A stretch of DNA of 53,300 nt, taken from Gemmobacter sp. Lineage in GTDB: Bacteria; Pseudomonadota; Alphaproteobacteria; Rhodobacterales; Rhodobacteraceae. Below are positions 6,678 through 15,841 of this stretch, piece by piece. A program made the translations under genes and the position numbers. How positions within the stretch are numbered: the first letter of the stretch is position 1; every line of letters starts with the position of its first letter. The stretch spans positions 1-53,300 of the forward strand of contig NZ_JAUCBS010000004.1 in NCBI RefSeq assembly GCF_034676705.1. The letters run 5' to 3'. The notes below the pieces were generated by a model. The model saw only the letters and a list, made by a program, of their open reading frames with translations. It did no database searches and was not told the DNA's origin.

Positions 6678-8399
6678 TCAACTATCGACACGCGCGATTG
6701 TGGAGCCAGCGGACAATGTCTCACCCGGGCTGGTCAACCAGTGAAGGCGCCCCGCCCGGGTTGCGACAATGCGGGCTTCCATTTTCATGGCCTCCAGAAT
6801 GGCGACGGTTTCTCCCTCTGACACATTCGCACCCTCTTCAACGAGTTGTCTTTGCAACACGCCGTGGCTGGGCGATGTGAGGATGTTTCTGTCGTGCTGG
6901 GGGGGGCTGTCACCCGTCACCTCAGCGCTTTGCGTGCCAAGGGCGGCGAACAGGTCCGCAGGCAGACCGAGACTGTGGCGCTTGCCATCAATTTCCACAA
7001 AGGTGCGGATCAGGCTGGCCTCTTCCGCCGCGTCGGTGCGGGGCGCGGGGGCGACGCCGCTGAATTCGGTCTCGATCCAGTTGGTATGGACCGAAAATCC
7101 GGTATCAGTCGTGAACGCCGGCTCATCCAGCACGGCGCGGTGGAAGGGCAAAACCGAGGCAACCCCGCTGATCTCAAATTCCGCCAGTGCGCGGCGTGCA
7201 CGCGCCAGCGCGGTCGGACGGTCAGGCCCCCAGACGATCAGCTTCGCCATCATGGAATCGTAAATCGGCGGGACGACAGAGCCGGCCTCGACCCCGCTGT
7301 CGAGTCGGATCCCGGGTCCCGAGGGGGGACGGAAGTCGCTGATCCGGCCCGGCGCGGGCAGGAAGCCCCGGCCAGGATCCTCTGCATTGATGCGGAATTC
7401 CAAGGCATGGCCGCGGGGCGCAGGAGTTTCGGTCATCAAAAGTGGCAGACCCATCGCAATGCGGAACTGTTCCACCACGATGTCGAGACCGGTGGTTTCC
7501 TCTGTGACGGGATGTTCTACCTGCAGGCGGGTGTTGACCTCCAGAAACGAAATCACGCCGCTGCGCGACACCAGGAATTCGACGGTGCCGGCGCCGGTAT
7601 AGCCGACCTCGGCACAAATGGCGCGAGCAGCCTCGTGGATCTGACGGCGCTGATCCTCGGTCAGGAACGGAGCGGGGGCTTCCTCGACCAATTTCTGGTT
7701 GCGGCGCTGCAATGAGCAGTCGCGGGTCCCCAGCACAAGCGTATTGCCATGGCTGTCGGCCATGATCTGGGCCTCGACATGGCGGGGTTTGTCCAGGAAT
7801 TGCTCGGCATAGCATTCGCCGCGGCCAAAGGCCTCCATGGCTTCGCGCACTGCGGAATCGTAGAGCTCGGCCACTTCGTCCAGATGCCATGCAACCTTCA
7901 TGCCGCGGCCGCCGCCGCCATGTGCGGCCTTGATCGCAACGGGCAGGCCAACCTCGCGGGTAAAGGCTATGGCCGCATTGGAATCCGCCAGAGCACCATC
8001 CGAGCCGCGGACCAGCGGCGCGCCAACCTGCGCCGCAATGCGGCGCGCCGCGATCTTGCTGCCCAAAAGTTCAATTACCTCGGGCGCGGGGCCAATCCAG
8101 ATCATGCCGGCATCCTGGACGGCGCGGGCAAATTCGGCGCGCTCGGACAGGAAGCCATAGCCCGGATGCACCGCATCGGCCCCCGCGCGTTTTGCAATGT
8201 TGATGATGCGGTCGATGTTCAGCCAGGTCTCGGCGGGGCGGCCGGGGCCAAGGCTCCAGACCTCGTCCATGTGCCGCAGATAGAGCGCCGTACTGTCGGC
8301 CTCGGCGTGGATCCCGATCGAGGTCATACCACAGTCGCGGGCCGCGCGCGCGATGCGAATGGCGATTTCACCCCGGTTGGCGATAAGGACACGTTTCAC
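6678..8399 (-). CDS. Biotin carboxylase with fused BCCP domain
   Basis: 573 residues. The first 450 are an ATP-grasp biotin carboxylase: NRGEIAIRI near the start, HGGGGRGMKV (about 160-169) and EVNTRLQVEHPVTE as the catalytic loop. The last 75 are a biotin carrier domain with EAMKME, biotinylated at Lys539. It would charge biotin with CO2 using ATP and bicarbonate. No carboxyltransferase gene is nearby; instead it starts 12 bp after the PxpB-PxpC fusion and is the last gene of the operon. Such BC-BCCP genes often travel with pxpABC homologues, which suggests a shared role in activating or opening a lactam-like substrate. Confidence 0.9.
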   Translation of the reverse strand: MKRVLIANRGEIAIRIARAARDCGMTSIGIHAEADSTALYLRHMDEVWSLGPGRPAETWLNIDRIINIAKRAGADAVHPGYGFLSERAEFARAVQDAGMIWIGPAPEVIELLGSKIAARRIAAQVGAPLVRGSDGALADSNAAIAFTREVGLPVAIKAAHGGGGRGMKVAWHLDEVAELYDSAVREAMEAFGRGECYAEQFLDKPRHVEAQIMADSHGNTLVLGTRDCSLQRRNQKLVEEAPAPFLTEDQRRQIHEAARAICAEVGYTGAGTVEFLVSRSGVISFLEVNTRLQVEHPVTEETTGLDIVVEQFRIAMGLPLLMTETPAPRGHALEFRINAEDPGRGFLPAPGRISDFRPPSGPGIRLDSGVEAGSVVPPIYDSMMAKLIVWGPDRPTALARARRALAEFEISGVASVLPFHRAVLDEPAFTTDTGFSVHTNWIETEFSGVAPAPRTDAAEEASLIRTFVEIDGKRHSLGLPADLFAALGTQSAEVTGDSPPQHDRNILTSPSHGVLQRQLVEEGANVSEGETVAILEAMKMEARIVATRAGRLHWLTSPGETLSAGSTIARVDS

Positions 8400-8413
8400 G
8401 ATGGTTCTTTCGG

Positions 8414-9991
8414 TTACTTGGAAGGTGGCGCCACAGAGGGGCGAAAGCGGATCCAGGCCCCGGGTGGTATCTGGGCGGCGCGGTCTTGGTCGTGGGCGGC
8501 CAGAATGGCGATGACGGGATAGCCGCCTGTCAGTGGATGATCGGCCTGAAACAGGATCGGCTGTCCGCTACCCGGCACTTGAAGCGCACCCCTCACCGTG
8601 CCTTCTGAGGGCAACTCCTGGGTTACGGCCCGCACAAGGCTTTCAATTCCGGACAAGCGGAGCCCGATGCGGTCGCTGGCACCGGTGACCTGCCAAGGCT
8701 GGTTGGTCAACAGGTCCAGCGCCGCCGGAGTGAACCAATCTGCCCGGGGACCTGGCAACAGGTCCAGGGTGACGGTCTCGCCGCTCCGGGTCACGGGTGT
8801 TGGGCGTTCGGACCTGACCGACACCGCCAGCGCCGGACGCCGGGCAAGTACGATCCCATCTCCTGGTTTGATCATCGGCGGACCCAGACGAGAGAGCGTG
8901 TCGGTGGCTGCCGAACCCAGATGATGTGCCAACGTAAAGCCACCTCGGACAGCGAGATAGGACATCACCCCAGCCTGCGCTACGCCGAGTTCCAGGGTAT
9001 CGCCAAGGTCCAGCGCTATGGGCTGCCCCACGACAAAGGGCTGACGATTCCCAGCCGAGTTGATGACAGACAGCGGCACATCGGCGCCTGTCACGATGGC
9101 TGTAAGGGGCGACTCGGCGCGCAGGGCGAAGCCGCCATTCAGAATCTCGATCGTGGCCTCCCCTGGTGCGTTCCCCATCGCCCGATTGGCCGCCTTCAGC
9201 GATGCGCGATCCAGGGCCCCCGAGACCGGAACGCCTTGCCTCGCCTGGCCCGCGCGGCCCAGATCCTGAAAAGTTGCGCGCCAGTCAACCCGGGTCACGG
9301 TGATCCCACGCAAGGGCATTGTAGCGGGTAGCGTGACCCTGGCCACCGGCACTGGTGGCGCCAGGGTTTCGACGATGGCGCGGAACCGCACCAGGTCTCC
9401 CGGCGCCAGCAGGGCTGCGGGGTCACGCTCTGGTTCCCAGAGTTGGAGCGGTGTACGGCCCAGCAACTGCCATCCGCCCGGAGTGTCCGATGGGTAAATC
9501 CCGCTGAATGGGCCAGCCATGGCGATTGATCCCGCAGGAATTCGCAGCCGCGGGCTAGTTCTGCGCGGCACCTCAAGCCCCGGATCGTCCGAAACCATAT
9601 AGGCGAAACCCGGCACGAAGCCATTGAAGGCTACGGAAAAACGGGCAGCCTGATGGCGCGCGACCAGCGCCTCGACTGAGAGCCCAAGGAGGCGTGCCAC
9701 CTCGGCCAGATCTTCGCCGTCATAGACCACGGGGATTTCGATTTCACGACCCGGCGGGCGGTGCCCAGCCCTGCCGATATGTGTAGCGATCAGCTGCTCA
9801 ATCTTGGCCCGGTCGGTTCGCAAAGGGTCCCAGCGCAACAACAAGGTGCGCGCTGCGGGTACCAGGTCGGTGATGCCTCTGTCAGGGCCGGCCGTCAGCG
9901 TGCCGTGCAAATCCTGCACAGCAGCCAAATCGGATAGTTCTGCCATCATGGCATTTTCCCCGGCTGGAAGCAGGCGGATTGTCTCAGTCAT
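8414..9991 (-). CDS. pxpBC: PxpB-PxpC fusion, 5-oxoprolinase (KipI-KipA type) subunits
   Basis: 525 residues. The N-terminal 210 are PxpB/KipI-like (SVAFNGFVPGFAYM, then SPRLRIPAGSIAMAG and SDTPGGWQLLGRTP); from about 225 to the end it is PxpC/KipA-like (RVDWRATFQDLGRAGQARQG, and GTVRGALQVPGSGQPI near the end). With PxpA the pair forms the ATP-dependent 5-oxoprolinase of bacteria, which opens the lactam of pyroglutamate. ATG 9991 overlaps the pxpA stop by 8 bp. The true substrate here may be another lactam or lactone, given the neighbours. Confidence 0.9.
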   Translation of the reverse strand: MTETIRLLPAGENAMMAELSDLAAVQDLHGTLTAGPDRGITDLVPAARTLLLRWDPLRTDRAKIEQLIATHIGRAGHRPPGREIEIPVVYDGEDLAEVARLLGLSVEALVARHQAARFSVAFNGFVPGFAYMVSDDPGLEVPRRTSPRLRIPAGSIAMAGPFSGIYPSDTPGGWQLLGRTPLQLWEPERDPAALLAPGDLVRFRAIVETLAPPVPVARVTLPATMPLRGITVTRVDWRATFQDLGRAGQARQGVPVSGALDRASLKAANRAMGNAPGEATIEILNGGFALRAESPLTAIVTGADVPLSVINSAGNRQPFVVGQPIALDLGDTLELGVAQAGVMSYLAVRGGFTLAHHLGSAATDTLSRLGPPMIKPGDGIVLARRPALAVSVRSERPTPVTRSGETVTLDLLPGPRADWFTPAALDLLTNQPWQVTGASDRIGLRLSGIESLVRAVTQELPSEGTVRGALQVPGSGQPILFQADHPLTGGYPVIAILAAHDQDRAAQIPPGAWIRFRPSVAPPSK

Positions 9992-10763
9992 GATCGGACC
10001 GCGCGGCACAGAAGGGCTCGATCAAGACGCCGGCGCGCAGCAGGACCTCGCGCAGCCGGGCGGTGATCGCGACTGCCGCCGGCGTGTCGCCATGCACACA
10101 GATACTTTGCGCCTTGATGGCCAGATCGGTACCATCGACGGCGGTCACGCGCCCCTCGGTCACCATGCGCAACACGCGTTGCGCGATCAGCTCGGGGTCG
10201 TGCAGTACGCTGCCTTTCACGCGACGCGCCACCAATGCACCATCTGCGATATAGTTGCGGTCTGCGAAAACCTCGGACACCACGGTCAGCCCAGACAGCT
10301 GAGCCTGTTCGATCAGCGGCGAACCTGCAAGCGCGACCAGCACAAGGCCAGGATCGATGGCCCGGATCGCGGCGATGACGCATGCGGCCTGGCGGCTGTC
10401 GCGGGCAATGGTGTTGTAAAGCGCGCCATGCGGTTTGACATAGGACACCCTTGTTCCGACAGCCCGCGCCAGGCCTTGCAGGGCGCCAATCTGATAGATC
10501 ACATCGGCGGTCAGCTCGGCATCGCCGATGTCCATGGCGCGCCGGCCAAAGCCCACCAGATCGCGATAGCCGACATGGGCACCGACACTGACGCCGCGTT
10601 GCGCTGCCTCGCGCAGCGTGTCGAGCAGCCCCGCCGGATCCCCGGCATGGAAGCCGCAGGCGATATTGGCGCTGGAAATCAGGGCCAGCATCTCGCTGTC
10701 GCGGCCCATGCGCCAAGGGCCGAAACTCTCGCCGAGGTCACTGTTGAGGTCGATACTTTGCAT
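9984..10763 (-). CDS. pxpA: PxpA, 5-oxoprolinase subunit A (LamB/YcsF family)
   Basis: 259 residues, full length for the family. Starts DLNSDLGESFGPWRMG; further signatures are SSANIACGFHAGDP, GAHVGYRDLVGFGRR and VKPHGALYN, which hold conserved acidic and His residues of the active site. ATG 10763 (MQSIDLNSD) is preferred to an upstream GTG-type extension because it matches the family start. Translationally coupled with the PxpB-PxpC gene, so the three functions would be made together. Confidence 0.93.
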   Translation of the reverse strand: MQSIDLNSDLGESFGPWRMGRDSEMLALISSANIACGFHAGDPAGLLDTLREAAQRGVSVGAHVGYRDLVGFGRRAMDIGDAELTADVIYQIGALQGLARAVGTRVSYVKPHGALYNTIARDSRQAACVIAAIRAIDPGLVLVALAGSPLIEQAQLSGLTVVSEVFADRNYIADGALVARRVKGSVLHDPELIAQRVLRMVTEGRVTAVDGTDLAIKAQSICVHGDTPAAVAITARLREVLLRAGVLIEPFCAARSDHD

Positions 10764-10792
10764 GGATGCCACGTCCCGCTGTCTGCCCCGCG

Positions 10793-11209
10793 TCAAGCCC
10801 CCGCTGCGCATAGCGACTCGACCATGCTGCGGGCAATTGCCACGTCGATATCAACCGGTCCGCCCGAGACACCGACGCCAGCCACCAGGCGACCATCCAC
10901 GAACACGGGCAGACCGCCGCCGAAGACCACCAAACGCTCACGTCCACCGAGCTGTTCCAAACCGTAAAGCGCCGCGCTCGGTTGGACCAGATCCATCCAG
11001 TCCCCCGAGGGCGAACGCAGCGCCACGGCAGTATAGGCTTTGGCGCGGGCGATCTCGATGGTGGCCAGTCCTGCGGCCTCATCGCGCAGGAAAGCCACCA
11101 GATTGCCCCCGGCATCGACAATGGCATAGGTCGAGGGCATCTCCAGTTCCCTCGCCTTGGCCCGACCTGCGGCCAGCGCGGTCAGCGCGGCGTCATGAAT
11201 GCTGCTCAT
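10793..11209 (-). CDS. GlcG/HbpS-family protein
   Basis: 138 residues. Typical GlcG/HbpS (haem-degrading family, PF03928) pattern: A…A…AREL…P..YAIVDAGGNLVAFLRDEAA, then IARAKAYTAVALRSPS and VVFGGGLPVFVDGRLVAGVG near the end. These small proteins occur in many catabolic operons with oxygenases or dehydrogenases; most have no proven role. It lies between an SDR gene and pxpA, with 23 and 29 bp gaps, and so belongs to the same transcript. Confidence 0.85.
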   Translation of the reverse strand: MSSIHDAALTALAAGRAKARELEMPSTYAIVDAGGNLVAFLRDEAAGLATIEIARAKAYTAVALRSPSGDWMDLVQPSAALYGLEQLGGRERLVVFGGGLPVFVDGRLVAGVGVSGGPVDIDVAIARSMVESLCAAGA

Positions 11210-11232
11210 GTCAAAATCCCGCTTAGCGAAAA

Positions 11233-11988
11233 TCAGTTATAAGCGCCGCCATCGACGTTGAACGCCTGGGCGGTGATGTAGGAGGCCTCATCCGAGACCA
11301 GGAAGGCAAACAGCGGCGCGACCTCGTTAGCGCGGGCTTGGCGACCCAGCGGCACCCCGGCGCGCACAGCGGCTTCCTGGGCAGCGACGCCCCCCATGAA
11401 GTCGATTGCGGGGGCGTTGAACGGGGTGTCAATCCAGCCAGGGCAGACGCTGTTGACGCGGATGCCATCAGTGGCCAACTCCAGCGCCAAGGTGGTAGAG
11501 AGACCGATCACCGCCGACTTCGAGGCGGAATAGGCTCCGAGCCCGGGTGCCGCGCGTTTGCCCGCCAGCGAGGAGGTCAGTGTGATTGACGGGCCGCGGC
11601 CTTGGCGCAACCAGGGCAAAGCCTCGCGGGCAAAGATGAAATTCGCGCGGACATTGATCTGGAACACCCGATCCCAGGCGGCGGTGTCAAAGCTTTCGAG
11701 CCGACCCGACAACTGAATCCCGGCGTTGAGGCAAAGCGCATCGATCCCGCCCAACCAAGTCGCCGCTGCGGCGACCGCAGCCTGGATCTCGGCTTCAATG
11801 GCTAAGTCGGCGCGGATGAATGTAACCCGGTCGGGGTGGCGCGCGGCCACATCCGCTCCGCGCTGCGCGTCGATATCGACCACGGCAATCCGCGCTCCGT
11901 CGGCCAGCAGCCGCTCAAGAATGGCAAGACCGATATTAGCCACGCCGCCGGTCAACAGGATGCGTTTTCCGGTCGTGGATACGGACAT
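11233..11988 (-). CDS. Short-chain dehydrogenase/reductase (SDR)
   Basis: 251 residues, classical SDR. NAD(P) site TGGVANIG near residue 13; CLNAGIQ in the middle; YSASKSAV with catalytic Tyr and Lys; the C-terminal YITAQAFNVDGGAYN is typical. The Asp in VVDIDAQ at the end of the second strand points to NAD rather than NADP. It follows the monooxygenase gene by 84 bp, so it likely oxidises a ring alcohol or a later hydroxy acid of the same pathway. Substrate unknown. Confidence 0.88.
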   Translation of the reverse strand: MSVSTTGKRILLTGGVANIGLAILERLLADGARIAVVDIDAQRGADVAARHPDRVTFIRADLAIEAEIQAAVAAAATWLGGIDALCLNAGIQLSGRLESFDTAAWDRVFQINVRANFIFAREALPWLRQGRGPSITLTSSLAGKRAAPGLGAYSASKSAVIGLSTTLALELATDGIRVNSVCPGWIDTPFNAPAIDFMGGVAAQEAAVRAGVPLGRQARANEVAPLFAFLVSDEASYITAQAFNVDGGAYN

Positions 11989-12072
11989 GGGGATACCTCT
12001 TGGATGATGGTTTCAGGGGAAGGGGGCTCCCCGGCGCTGGGGCGGCACCGAAGGAAGGATCCTGGCCCGGGA

Positions 12073-13701
12073 TCAGCGACGTTTGAAACCCGTGTAGCCA
12101 TTGGCCGCGACGGCATCGCAGCGGGCGCGGTAGCTGACCATGCCGTCAATATAGGGCATGAAGACCCGTGGCTTCCCGGGAACGTTGGCGCCCATGTACC
12201 AGCTGGCCGCGACCGGGAACAAAGTCTCGTTCGCCAGATCGCTCAGAAGTTTTGTCCATTTCGCCTCGGCTTCTGGCTCCGCCTCGAAGGCCGCGATGCC
12301 ATTGCGGACCGCATAGTCGATCATGTCAGCGGTGAACTCGACATGCTGTTCAATCGCCATCGGCAGGTTGGCCAGCACCGAGGGGCTGCCCGGGCCGGTC
12401 AGGGCGAACAGGTTCGGGAAACCCGCCGTGCTGATGCCAAGGTAGTTTGATGGCCCGTCCTTCCATTTGTCCGCCAAGTTCACCCCGCCAACGCCGGTGA
12501 TGTTCATCCGGGTCAGCGAGCCGGTCAGCGCGTCAAAGCCAGTGGCAAAAACGATGACATCCAGCTCTTGCAATCCGGTTTCTGTTTCGATCCCGGTCGC
12601 GGTCATGCCAAGGATCGGGTCCTCGTTGATGTCGATCAGTCGGACATGGTCGAGGTTGAAGGTCTCATAGTAATTCGTCTCAAGCGGCTGGCGCTTGGTG
12701 CCATAGGGATAGGTGCGCGGAAGCAGCTTCTCGGCGACCTTGGGATCCTTGACCCGGGACCGGATCTTGTCGCGCAGGAATTCGGCCGCAATTTCATTTG
12801 CCGTGATGTCCTTCAGAAGGTCGTCGTAATTCGCCAGCCAGAAGGAAAAATCCCCTGCCTCGTAAAGCCGCTCATAGGTGGCACGCCGCTCTTCGGGACT
12901 GACGTCATGGGTCGAACCCTTGATCGCGGTCAGCGGGTTGCCGCCATAGGTGTGCTTCATCCGGGCGTTCAATTCCCGCGCCTCGCGCAGGTTGCGGACA
13001 ATGTCTTCGGGCGTGTACTGTACGTTTTTCGCCGGGGTGGCGAAATGCGGCGTGCGTTGGAACACCACCAGTTCTGACGCGACCTTGGCCAGTTCTGGGA
13101 TGACCTGGATGCCACTCGATCCGGTGCCGATGACGCCGATCCGCTTACCCGCCAAGTCAACCGGATCATGCGGCCAATGCGCGGTGAACAGCACCTGGCC
13201 TTGGTAATCGTCATAGCCTTTGAAGTCAGGTTTGTTCGCCGCCGACAGCCCGCCGGCAGCCGAGACGACAAAGCGTGCCCGTATCCGGTCGCCGCGATCG
13301 GTGCAGGCCTCCCAGTGCTTTGCCGCCTCGTTCCAAGTCAGGCCATTGACGCGGGTGTTGAACTTGACGCTGCGCCGGATATCCAGTTGGCCAGCCGCGA
13401 AATTGATGTATTTCAGGATTTCAGGCTGGGTCGGGTATTTCTCGCTATAGCTCCAGTTGTCGATCAGCTCGTCATTGAAGGTGTAGCAGAACACCTGACT
13501 GAGACTGTCGACACGGGCGCCGGGATAGCGGTTGGTAAACCAGACCCCGCCGACGTCGCTGAACGCCTCGATGGCCTGGACTTCCAGCTTGAGCTGGTCG
13601 CGCAGCTTGTGGATCGCATAGATCCCGGCAAGGCCCGCGCCCACGATCAGCACATCGACATCGCGGTCGAGCGGGGCAGTGGTATCGGTGGTGGTGGTCA
13701 T
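12073..13701 (-). CDS. Flavin monooxygenase of Baeyer-Villiger type
   Basis: 542 residues, close in length to cyclohexanone and phenylacetone monooxygenases. Two Rossmann motifs: GAGLAG (21-26) for FAD and GTGSSG (192-197) for NADPH. ATGFDALTGS near the C-terminal third is also typical. The family fingerprint F-x-G-x3-H-x3-W appears here as YQGQVLFTAHW (166-176), with Tyr and Phe in place of Phe and His, while WPHDPVDL continues as in known enzymes. Expected reaction: NADPH and O2-dependent insertion of oxygen next to a (cyclic) ketone to give an ester or lactone. Flanked by SDR genes that could make the ketone. Confidence 0.88.
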   Translation of the reverse strand: MTTTTDTTAPLDRDVDVLIVGAGLAGIYAIHKLRDQLKLEVQAIEAFSDVGGVWFTNRYPGARVDSLSQVFCYTFNDELIDNWSYSEKYPTQPEILKYINFAAGQLDIRRSVKFNTRVNGLTWNEAAKHWEACTDRGDRIRARFVVSAAGGLSAANKPDFKGYDDYQGQVLFTAHWPHDPVDLAGKRIGVIGTGSSGIQVIPELAKVASELVVFQRTPHFATPAKNVQYTPEDIVRNLREARELNARMKHTYGGNPLTAIKGSTHDVSPEERRATYERLYEAGDFSFWLANYDDLLKDITANEIAAEFLRDKIRSRVKDPKVAEKLLPRTYPYGTKRQPLETNYYETFNLDHVRLIDINEDPILGMTATGIETETGLQELDVIVFATGFDALTGSLTRMNITGVGGVNLADKWKDGPSNYLGISTAGFPNLFALTGPGSPSVLANLPMAIEQHVEFTADMIDYAVRNGIAAFEAEPEAEAKWTKLLSDLANETLFPVAASWYMGANVPGKPRVFMPYIDGMVSYRARCDAVAANGYTGFKRR

Positions 13702-13734
13702 GAATGGGGTCCACTTCTGGCTGACTGGCCGGGC

Positions 13735-14520
13735 TCAGCTGAAAATCGTGCCGCCATCGACCACGATGGACTGGCCGGTGACAAAGCCAGAATCCGACGA
13801 GGCAAGAAAGCGCGAGATGCCGACCAGATCTTCGGCATAGGAGGGGCGCCCCAGCGCGGCAGTCGATGCAAATTTCTCGAAGGCCTCGTTCTCGCGGCTG
13901 GTGAGGCCGGTTTCGCGGAAGCCCTCGTCGATCTTTTTCCACATGTCGGTGGCAACATTGCCCGGGCAGATCGCGTTGACGCGGATGCCATCCCTGCCAA
14001 AGGTGCGCGCGGCGGCCTGGGTCAGGGCGACAACGCCGAATTTGCTGGCGCAGTAATGCGCGAGAGGTTCGGTACCCAGCTTGCCGCCAATCGAGGCGGT
14101 GTTGATGATGCTGCCACCCTTACCCTGTTTCTGGAAGGTTTCGATCACCTCCTGCATGGCGATCAGCACGCCGAGGCCGTTGACGTCATGCATCACGCGC
14201 CAATCGTCTTCAGTGATGGTCAGGAAGGGCTTCACCTGCACGATGCCGGCATTGTTGAAGATAGAGGCCAGCGGACCATGCGCAGCGACGGAGGCGGCGA
14301 TCATGGCGCGAACCTGGGCCCGGTCGGTGACGTCAACCTTGACGGCGATGGCCTGACCGCCAGCGTCGCGAATGGCTGCAGCGGTGGCCTCGGCGGTTTC
14401 GCCCGAAAGGTCCGCAACGGTGATGCGGGCGCCATCCTGCGCCAGGCCACGCGCGATGGCGGCGCCGATGCCACGGCCTGCACCGGTGATGATGATGTTG
14501 TGGTCTTTCAGGTCAGGCAT
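13735..14520 (-). CDS. Short-chain dehydrogenase/reductase (SDR)
   Basis: 261 residues, classical SDR with GAGRGIGAAIARGLA near residue 12, NNAGIV in the middle, YCASKFGV holding the catalytic Tyr/Lys, and ending TGQSIVVDGGTIFS. VADLSGE after the second strand suggests NAD. It lies 33 bp upstream of the monooxygenase gene and is read first, so an alcohol-to-ketone step feeding the monooxygenase is the simplest guess. This pairing of SDR and Baeyer-Villiger enzyme is known from cyclic-alcohol degraders. Confidence 0.88.
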   Translation of the reverse strand: MPDLKDHNIIITGAGRGIGAAIARGLAQDGARITVADLSGETAEATAAAIRDAGGQAIAVKVDVTDRAQVRAMIAASVAAHGPLASIFNNAGIVQVKPFLTITEDDWRVMHDVNGLGVLIAMQEVIETFQKQGKGGSIINTASIGGKLGTEPLAHYCASKFGVVALTQAAARTFGRDGIRVNAICPGNVATDMWKKIDEGFRETGLTSRENEAFEKFASTAALGRPSYAEDLVGISRFLASSDSGFVTGQSIVVDGGTIFS

Positions 14521-14598
14521 GACAGGGGCCGCTTTCCGGGTAAGTCAGACTTCTAAGGATTGGGCCCCCGGCGGTCAGCCCGCCGGGAGATAGGGCGA

Positions 14599-15795
14599 TC
14601 ACTTGGTGCGGAACATCACATTGGTCGGGATCGGCTTGCCGAAGCGGTAGACGTCCACCGCCTTGAACTTGCGATCTTCGAAGCCCAGGATCACGATCTC
14701 GGCGTCGGTCTGGATGTGCCATTCAGCCGAAAAGCTCATCGGACCTACGATGGTCGGGGCATCTTTCAGCGCCTCGAGCACGGGGACAATTTTTTCCGCC
14801 TCGGTAGTGCCGGCCTCGATCACGGCCTGGGCCCAGAGATCCATGAACGGATAGATCGGCACGCCATACATGGTGGCCGGCGGGGCGCCGAATTTGGCTT
14901 TGTAGCGCTCGATATAGGCATTGACGTCGGGGCGCGGGTCATCGCCATGCACCGAGGCTTGGACCGGGACGTAAAGGTTGCTCAGATCCGGCACGGCATC
15001 GACCCAATAGGTGCCGTCAAAGGACGATGTGGCGACGATCGGCATGTCCAGCCCGGCGGCGCGGATCTGCATCACCGCGCTGGCACCACCCGGCACCCAA
15101 GAGCAAAGCGCCAGGACATCGGGCTTTTCCGGTAGCGCGAGGATCCGGGTGATCTGGCCCTGGATCGTCAGGTCGTCGTTCTTGAACGTGTCGGTGCCGA
15201 TCGAGGTCATGCCAACCTCGCTCGCCGCCCATTCAAAGCCCGCGCAAACCGACTTGTCGAATTCGGTGGTGGTATCAAGCAGCGAGTAATAGGTCTTGGC
15301 GTCCAGCTTGCTGTGCGCCCAGCCGGCCCCGGCCGAGCCCTGGACTTGGGCCGCGATGGTCGAGGTGAAGGCGAAGGCACCCGCGCCCTGCACGCCGGCT
15401 TTGGGATCCATCGCGCAGAGGAACACTGACGGGATGCCAGCGCGCTGTGCAGCGGCGGCGGCGGGAACACCCTGGTCATAGTCGCAGGACACGACCATCA
15501 GATCGACGCCGGCATCAACCATCTGCTGACCGGCACGGGCGCCCTGGGCGCGATCGGATTTCGTGTCGGCCGCGATCCATTTCAGCTGACGACCCAACAG
15601 ACCCCCCTTTGCGTTCTGGTCGTCAATCCAGAGCTTTACCGATTGGGTGCCATCGCCGTCATAGGCGGCCATGAACCCCGATTCCGCGATGGCGAGGCCG
15701 ATCAGGATTTCATCATCAGCTAAGGTCGGGGTCGCGGCGCCGAAGGCCAGAACGCAGGCCGCCGTGGACAGAAGCTTGGTATGGGTTTTTGACAT
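14599..15795 (-). CDS. ABC-transporter substrate-binding protein, Liv type
   Basis: 398 residues with a signal peptide (KLLSTAACVLAFGAATPTLA, cleavage near residue 26), so periplasmic. DEILIGLAIAESG and the following KLWIDDQNAKGGLLGRQLKW are typical of the branched-chain amino-acid/amide binding family (Peripla_BP_6). It would deliver the substrate to the LivHMGF importer encoded on the other strand at 18726-22149, which lacks its own binding protein gene. Ligand unknown; these proteins also bind amides, aromatic acids and urea. Confidence 0.9.
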   Translation of the reverse strand: MSKTHTKLLSTAACVLAFGAATPTLADDEILIGLAIAESGFMAAYDGDGTQSVKLWIDDQNAKGGLLGRQLKWIAADTKSDRAQGARAGQQMVDAGVDLMVVSCDYDQGVPAAAAAQRAGIPSVFLCAMDPKAGVQGAGAFAFTSTIAAQVQGSAGAGWAHSKLDAKTYYSLLDTTTEFDKSVCAGFEWAASEVGMTSIGTDTFKNDDLTIQGQITRILALPEKPDVLALCSWVPGGASAVMQIRAAGLDMPIVATSSFDGTYWVDAVPDLSNLYVPVQASVHGDDPRPDVNAYIERYKAKFGAPPATMYGVPIYPFMDLWAQAVIEAGTTEAEKIVPVLEALKDAPTIVGPMSFSAEWHIQTDAEIVILGFEDRKFKAVDVYRFGKPIPTNVMFRTK

Positions 15796-15841
15796 TGTTT
15801 TTCCTGTTGTCCCTGTTGTCAGATTGGTATCGGTTGGCGGT

